This document shows positions 59,332 through 64,000 of a stretch of 64,000 nucleotides of DNA, one piece after another. Every line of letters starts with the position of its first letter. Within the stretch, counting starts at the first letter, position 1. The notes under the pieces were generated by a model. It made no database searches. It was given only the letters and a program-made list of their open reading frames with translations, and had not been told where the DNA came from. A program made the translations under genes and the position numbers. The stretch covers positions 124,001 through 188,000 of the forward strand of contig JBBRYM010000004.1 in the NCBI GenBank assembly GCA_038237625.1, read 5' to 3'. The stretch is from JAWVFM01 sp038237625 (GTDB lineage Bacteria > Actinomycetota > Thermoleophilia > Solirubrobacterales > 70-9).

Positions 59332-62115
59332 GTGCCGTGGGAGGCCCTCATAGCTCAGGCGCGTACGAGCTTCGCGGATCCCGAGTTTGATCGACGCGAG
59401 CGCACCTATAAGCTCGAGATCGCTGAGGCTCTCCGTGGTGTTTTGGAGCTGGCTCGAGACGGCGGCGATTGGACGGAAGCCATGAAGTCGGCTTTCCACG
59501 GGCAGCAGTACAACCTTTCGGATTGGCGGCAGCACGACTGGCTGTTCCGGGTGGAGGATGCGGCCGAGCCGGCGGTTCGATCGGTTCTCGCCGGGTTTCT
59601 GGACCTGGACCTCCCAGAGCTTCAGCGCTTCCAGGCGTTCGAGGAGGTCTCTGAGCGATTCGCAGATGGCCAGGGAGCAAACGCGGGTTCAATCCTCGCC
59701 GTCGGATCCGTCTTCAACTTCGCCGCAGAGCCGGAGCGTCTACCCCCTGTCAAGACAACTGTTTTCCGGAAGGCGGAAGATGCGGTTGATTTTCCCCGGC
59801 CCAAGGGGTCCGCCACGGATCGCTACGAGGCCCACCTCAGGTTCTCCAATCTCGCGATGGAGAAGCTGAAAGAGACAGGGCTCCCCGTGCGGGATATTCT
59901 CGACGTGCAGAGCGTAGTTTGGGAGTTCTTTCAGGCTGCGACGGACCGCTCAATCGGGCTTCACGACTTCCTCGAGAGGATCCTTGCGGAGTATCCGACC
60001 GTAAGAACAACCGAGCCCTTTGGCCGCGAGAGCGCCGTCTGGCAGGCGTTCGAGGAGGCCCGCGTCCGACTCGCGGAGCTTGACTCAGTCGCTGGTACGG
60101 ACACAGTCAACGCTCGTTTCTCCCTGGGACAGGGCAACTGGGCCCGGATCCCGTGGTTCGCCTTTCTCGATAGTCGCGAGACAGACTCAACCCAGCGCGG
60201 CGTCTACCCGGTCTACCTGTTCAGGCAGGACGGGTCCGGGGTCTACCTGACGCTGGCCCAAGGCGTGACTGAGCCTAAGAACCAGCTGGGAACCCCAGCC
60301 GCCCATGAAGCATTGAAGAGGAAGGCTGACGCGTTGAGAGAGTTCTGTCCGGGTCTTAGCTCGCAGGGATTCGCTCTTGACGGAAAGATCGACCTGAGAT
60401 CGGATCCGGGCATCGGACGTGACTACGAAGTCTCGGTTGCCGCCCACAAACTCTACGAGCAAGGAGCAGTCCCCGATGACGCCGAACTCGTCGCGGACCT
60501 AGACGCGATGCTCCACGCTTACGAGACGTACTTGAGCGAGCATCGGACGGGTGACCTTGCCGCCCTCGTCGCGGGCTGGCGCGCGGAAACCGGCTATCCG
60601 ACGGAGCGGCATCGCGATCGAATCGAAAGTCGGCTTCCCCTCAAAGAGCGGCTATCCGAAGACCTACTCCTCGCGGTCGAGGCGGACCCGGATCGCTTCG
60701 GCGAACTCGAGTTCGGCAAGTTTGTTCACGGCAGCCATTACGGCAGCCCCGGCCCGATGTCGATCGTGAATGAGGCCGTCAAGACGTCCGAGGAGAACCG
60801 GGTGAAGGTAGCGCGGGCGCTGCGGCATCTGATTTACGGAAGCGGTTCCGCGGCGCAGCGGATTGACGACGTCGTCGGCAGCGACGAATTCAAAGTCTCG
60901 GGCTTTGGAGAGACCCTGGCCGTGAAGGCCCTCGCCGCCAGTGATCCCGACACGTGGATACCGGTCTATCCATATACCGGGGATCGCGGAAAGCGCGCAG
61001 TGATGGAGTCGCCGGAGTTGGGCATCGGCGCGCACCCAGAGCTGGAGGAGATGAGCGTTGGACAGCGGGCCCAGCGATCCAACGATCTGCTTCGAAGCGT
61101 GCTCGAACCGCACATCCCGTCCGATCCCTGGGGCCAAATGACCTTTCTCTATTGGCTTCGGGATCGGAACATGAAGGCGCCGTCGCGGCCCACGTCGTCT
61201 CTGTCCGATCTCGCCAAGCACCTCTACCTGCCCGAGAGCTGGATCGAGGAAGTGCTGGCTCTAGCGACGGACAAGGGGCAGATCATCTTCAAAGGGCCGC
61301 CCGGAACAGGGAAGACCTACGTGGCTAAGGAGCTGGCTCACCACATCGCCGGCGACCCTGCGCGTGTTCGCCTCGTTCAGTTCCACGCGTCGTATGCCTA
61401 CGAAGACTTCGTCCAGGGATATCGGCCGGTTCTCGTGGGGGAGACCCCTGCGTTTCAGCTCGTGGACGGTCCGCTCGTCGAGATGGCCACTAAGGCGGCA
61501 GCCGACAGGGACCACACCTATGTCCTGCTCATCGACGAGCTCAATAGAGGCAACGTGGCCAAGGTGTTTGGTGAGCTCTACTTCCTGCTCGAGTATCGGG
61601 GCGAGTCCGTTCGGCTCCAATATGGCGCGCGCGGCTCCGAGCCCGACTTTGAGCTGCCCGAGAACCTTTGGTTCATAGGGACGATGAACACTGCGGATCA
61701 GTCGATTGCTCTTCTCGACTCAGCACTCCGGCGCCGCTTCTATTTCGTCGATTTCTATCCGACCGAAGCCCCGGTCCAGGAGCTATTGCCGACCTGGCTT
61801 GCTCAAAACGGCTACGGGAGTCTGTCCTGGCTCCCGGAAGTCATTGAGGAGGTCAACCGCCGGCTCGGGGACCGAGAGATCGCGCTTGGCCCGAGTTACT
61901 TTCTGGATCCCGAGGCAGATCTCACCGAGGAGAGGGTCGACCTGCTCTGGCGTCATGCGGTCCTGCCTTATCTCGAGGAGCAATTCTTCGGGGATGAGGA
62001 AAAGCGTTCTGAATTCGAGCTCGCAAATCTGAGAGCGGCGGTTTCCGGCGCCGAGCCGGAGCAGGCTGAGGAGAACGAAGGAGGCGAAAGCGACGGCCTG
62101 GAAGCCGGCGATTGA
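59332..62115 (+). CDS. mcrB: McrB-like AAA+ GTPase subunit of a type IV restriction system
   Basis: A 927-residue McrB-type motor. The AAA+ part has FKGPPGTGKTYV (Walker A, residues 655-662), LLIDELNRGN (Walker B, from 735) and the McrB signature GTMNTADQS (from 785), then DSALRRRFYFVDFYP. Residues about 260-410 contain an MrcB_N/DUF3578 domain (FSLGQGNWARIPWFAFLDSR), a putative modified-base reader. The first 250 residues and the part between about 410 and 600 are unassigned. It would sense modified invading DNA and drive cleavage by McrC. G+C is lower than in the neighbours, suggesting transfer. Confidence 0.92.
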   Translation: MPWEALIAQARTSFADPEFDRRERTYKLEIAEALRGVLELARDGGDWTEAMKSAFHGQQYNLSDWRQHDWLFRVEDAAEPAVRSVLAGFLDLDLPELQRFQAFEEVSERFADGQGANAGSILAVGSVFNFAAEPERLPPVKTTVFRKAEDAVDFPRPKGSATDRYEAHLRFSNLAMEKLKETGLPVRDILDVQSVVWEFFQAATDRSIGLHDFLERILAEYPTVRTTEPFGRESAVWQAFEEARVRLAELDSVAGTDTVNARFSLGQGNWARIPWFAFLDSRETDSTQRGVYPVYLFRQDGSGVYLTLAQGVTEPKNQLGTPAAHEALKRKADALREFCPGLSSQGFALDGKIDLRSDPGIGRDYEVSVAAHKLYEQGAVPDDAELVADLDAMLHAYETYLSEHRTGDLAALVAGWRAETGYPTERHRDRIESRLPLKERLSEDLLLAVEADPDRFGELEFGKFVHGSHYGSPGPMSIVNEAVKTSEENRVKVARALRHLIYGSGSAAQRIDDVVGSDEFKVSGFGETLAVKALAASDPDTWIPVYPYTGDRGKRAVMESPELGIGAHPELEEMSVGQRAQRSNDLLRSVLEPHIPSDPWGQMTFLYWLRDRNMKAPSRPTSSLSDLAKHLYLPESWIEEVLALATDKGQIIFKGPPGTGKTYVAKELAHHIAGDPARVRLVQFHASYAYEDFVQGYRPVLVGETPAFQLVDGPLVEMATKAAADRDHTYVLLIDELNRGNVAKVFGELYFLLEYRGESVRLQYGARGSEPDFELPENLWFIGTMNTADQSIALLDSALRRRFYFVDFYPTEAPVQELLPTWLAQNGYGSLSWLPEVIEEVNRRLGDREIALGPSYFLDPEADLTEERVDLLWRHAVLPYLEEQFFGDEEKRSEFELANLRAAVSGAEPEQAEENEGGESDGLEAGD

Positions 62116-63331
62116 CCTCGTCGAGTTCCAGAACTCGCCGCCACTCGAGCTCTCAGGCGAAGAGCTGGAGGCGCTCAGGCTCCTAATTCCGAGCCTGACG
62201 ATCAGGCCCGCTCAAGGCGGACAGGTTGTCCTGAATCCCGGGGGTGTCGTGGGCAGCGGGCAGCTGGGCCAACGAGATGTGTCGGTCCGGCCGAAGATCG
62301 GAATGGCCAGGTTGATGTTTCTACTGGCCTATTCCCTTGACGCGGCGCGCTGGCAAGACTCGTTTCCAGAGTTCGACCAAGAGCGCGACTTGCTCCAGTC
62401 GATCATTCCCGCATTTTCTGAAGCCGTCCGGCGCGCAACCACGCGCGGGATCCACCGTGGTTACGAGGAGCGCTCGGAGATTCTTGCGACGATTCGAGGC
62501 CGGGTCGAGTTTGATCAGATGATCAAGCGTCGCTACGGGATTCTCTTCCCGGTCGACTGTCGATTCGATGAGTTCACCGAGGACATTGAGCTGAACCGCC
62601 TCCTGCTTGCAGCGGCTCGAAGTCTCCAGCGCTTGCGGCGGCTCGATCAAGACCAGGCTCATGACTTACGGGCCGTAGCCGCGCTATTCGGCCGGGTGTC
62701 GTCGGTCCGCTATTCGCCGCGCGACCTTCCCAGCGTCTCCTACACCCGCCTCACCAGGCATTACCGGCTTGCCGTCGAGCTGGCGCTTCTGATCCTTCGG
62801 AGTCGGACAACCGAAATCGGCGCTGGAGGAGTTCGAGCGCGCGGTTTCTTCGTTGATATGGCGCAGGTCTTCGAAGACTTCGTTGTCACTGCATTGCGGG
62901 AGGCGCTGCGGCTGTCTGAGTACGACTTCCCGCAAGGCGCTCGGGGCAAGAGGCTCCGTCTTGATCTCGAAGGAGCGATCCGACTCAAGCCGGATTTCTC
63001 CTGGTGGGAAGGGGGCCAATGCCGCTTCGTTGGGGACGTGAAATACAAGACCACGCCTGAGACGGCAGGCGTGAAGGAAGCCGACATCTATCAGTTGCTG
63101 GCGTACGCGCAGGCTGCAGACCTGCCAAGCGGTCTCTTGGTCTACGCGAAGGGCGACGCCGAGCCTCGCAGCTACTCGATCGTCAACTCGGACAGGGTCT
63201 TCCTGGTCCGGACCCTGGATCTTGAAATGGATCCCGCGGACGTGCTCGATCAGATTTCACGGATCGCAGCCCAGATCCGCCTCGCACGGGAACCCGGGAG
63301 GGGCCGGGTTTTGGACGTTCTGGCGGCGTGA
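62111..63331 (+). CDS. mcrC: McrC-like endonuclease subunit, apparently without a normal start codon
   Basis: McrC is the nuclease partner of McrB. The conserved N-terminus, IDLVEFQNSPPLELSGEELE followed by GQVVLNPGGVVGSGQLGQRD and VSVRPKIG, begins at 62111 with ATT, overlapping the mcrB stop (ATTGA), and gives 406 residues, normal for McrC. The first standard codon is GTG at 62249, which would delete 46 conserved residues. The PD-(D/E)xK site is KPDFSWWEGGQCRFVGDVKY with D295, D309 and K311. Either ATT is used, or a +1 frameshift from mcrB (the frame is open from 62033) makes a fusion. Confidence 0.88.
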   Translation: MDLVEFQNSPPLELSGEELEALRLLIPSLTIRPAQGGQVVLNPGGVVGSGQLGQRDVSVRPKIGMARLMFLLAYSLDAARWQDSFPEFDQERDLLQSIIPAFSEAVRRATTRGIHRGYEERSEILATIRGRVEFDQMIKRRYGILFPVDCRFDEFTEDIELNRLLLAAARSLQRLRRLDQDQAHDLRAVAALFGRVSSVRYSPRDLPSVSYTRLTRHYRLAVELALLILRSRTTEIGAGGVRARGFFVDMAQVFEDFVVTALREALRLSEYDFPQGARGKRLRLDLEGAIRLKPDFSWWEGGQCRFVGDVKYKTTPETAGVKEADIYQLLAYAQAADLPSGLLVYAKGDAEPRSYSIVNSDRVFLVRTLDLEMDPADVLDQISRIAAQIRLAREPGRGRVLDVLAA

Positions 63332-63390
63332 GGTCCGTCGTCCAACCTCCCACCTCGGCGTTCGCGACCTGCTTCAGTCGGCGCTGCAGC

Positions 63391-64000
63391 TCAGCCGAGC
63401 TGCGCCACCGCGTCCGGCACGCCCTCGCGCGCGCTCGCAAACTGCGGCTCCCAGCCGAGCTCGGACTTGATCCGGGCGTTTGAGCTCTTCGCCGAGCGGG
63501 TGACGGCGCGGACGGGGTCGGCGCCGGCGGCCAGGCGGGCCAGCCAGATCGGGACTCGGCGGGGTGGGCCCTTGCCGAGGGCCTCTGCCGCCAGGGCGAC
63601 GAAGTCGTAGAAGCGGATCGGCTCGTCGTCGGCGACGTGATACGTGGAGCCGGCGGGGGCGCGCTCGCCGGCGTCGACGCAGGCGCGCGCGACGTCCTCG
63701 ACCCGCACCACGTCCCACCAATTCTCGCCCGACCCGATGACCGCGAAGCGGCCGGGCTGGCGGAGGCGGTTGACGAACTCCTCGGCGAACCAGCCGCCGG
63801 GGCCGTAGACGTGGCTGGGCCTGATGACTACGTCTTCCAGCGAGGACTCGCGGAGCATGCGCTCGCCCTCCTGCTTGGAGCGGCCGTACTCGGTCTCCAC
63901 GGGGAGCTCTGAATCCTCGGTGAGCACCGCGCCCTTGGCGTCGCCGGTGACGACGGTGGAGGAGAAGACCAGCCGGCGCACCCCGGCGGCCTCGCAAGCC
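63391..64000 (-). CDS. NAD-dependent epimerase/dehydratase, 5' part beyond the window
   Basis: The frame is open to the window edge, reading ACEAAGVRRLVFSSTVVTGD, which is the middle of an extended SDR. The catalytic YxxxK is in TEYGRSKQEGERML, and RPSHVYGPGGWFAEEF and NWWDVVRVEDVARACVDAGE are typical of NAD-dependent sugar epimerases or 3-beta-HSD-like enzymes. The N-terminal Rossmann GxxGxxG lies outside. The substrate cannot be told. It converges with mcrC across 59 nt. Confidence 0.85.
   Translation of the reverse strand, partial: ACEAAGVRRLVFSSTVVTGDAKGAVLTEDSELPVETEYGRSKQEGERMLRESSLEDVVIRPSHVYGPGGWFAEEFVNRLRQPGRFAVIGSGENWWDVVRVEDVARACVDAGERAPAGSTYHVADDEPIRFYDFVALAAEALGKGPPRRVPIWLARLAAGADPVRAVTRSAKSSNARIKSELGWEPQFASAREGVPDAVAQLG

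Noticed and set aside
59332..63331. A larger defence island or prophage around McrBC
   Set aside because: Flanking genes are a metabolic ThDP enzyme and an epimerase; no integrase, methyltransferase or phage gene is seen.
62249..63331. Using the GTG at 62249 as the mcrC start
   Set aside because: It would remove the conserved McrC N-terminus that is plainly encoded upstream in the same frame.

Overview
The window is chromosomal DNA of very high G+C with dense, short-spaced genes, many GTG/TTG starts and ATGA/GTGA stop-start overlaps. An NADPH:F420 reductase-like gene, a MauE/DoxX-type redox membrane protein, a PucR/CdaR regulator and the general gene style point to a deep-branching actinobacterium, most likely class Thermoleophilia (Solirubrobacterales-like). 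This placement is inference from content; no rRNA is present. Many genes have a TANNNT hexamer ending 6-10 nt before the start codon, which suggests widespread leaderless transcription and was used to choose several starts.

Layout. 1-13.4 kb is housekeeping: the end of ispE, a DedA-PAP2 fusion, a PucR-type regulator, an M19 dipeptidase, tRNA-Gln, glmU-prs, small membrane proteins, a GDPD, an ABC1/UbiB kinase, then rplY-pth and an enoyl-CoA-hydratase-like gene. 13.4-20.8 kb holds mfd, a SurA-like foldase, mazG, enolase and an FtsB/DivIC protein. 20.9-33.1 kb is a one-direction surface-glycan locus: two large GT-C-like membrane proteins, three tandem paralogous sulfotransferases, a GT-B glycosyltransferase, a fourth, different sulfotransferase and a Wzx/MATE-like flippase. 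Together they suggest a sulfated exported glycan.

33.1-45 kb: an acidic-repeat protein, csrA, a secreted nuclease, a DUF559 (AbiEi wHTH plus Vsr-like nuclease) gene bracketed by palindromes, class I aldolase, a YbdK-type ligase, a zinc-ribbon rhomboid-like protein lacking catalytic residues, an O-methyltransferase/GNAT/UPF0173 run, a NarL-type two-component pair, an ECF sigma factor with a fused anti-sigma-like tail, and tRNA-Leu. 45-59 kb: a broken second DUF559 gene, F420 reductase, TetR/cupin/aldehyde dehydrogenase, two paralogous MGLF small proteins, an adenylate cyclase, a small three-gene operon with a divergent winged-helix regulator, an HNH-excalibur secreted protein and a ThDP enzyme. 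59.3-63.3 kb is an McrBC type IV restriction system in DNA of visibly lower G+C, and the window ends inside an epimerase gene.

The most unusual signal is a dispersed family of 43-49 nt two-stem palindromes (7816, 18930, 35016, 35936) with compensatory base changes. Two of them bracket the intact DUF559 gene, one carrying its start codon in the hairpin loop. Other unusual signals are two palindromic inserts kept in frame inside neighbouring membrane glycosyltransferase genes, a mosaic of short REP-like hairpins, and mcrC, which has no ordinary start codon at its conserved N-terminus.
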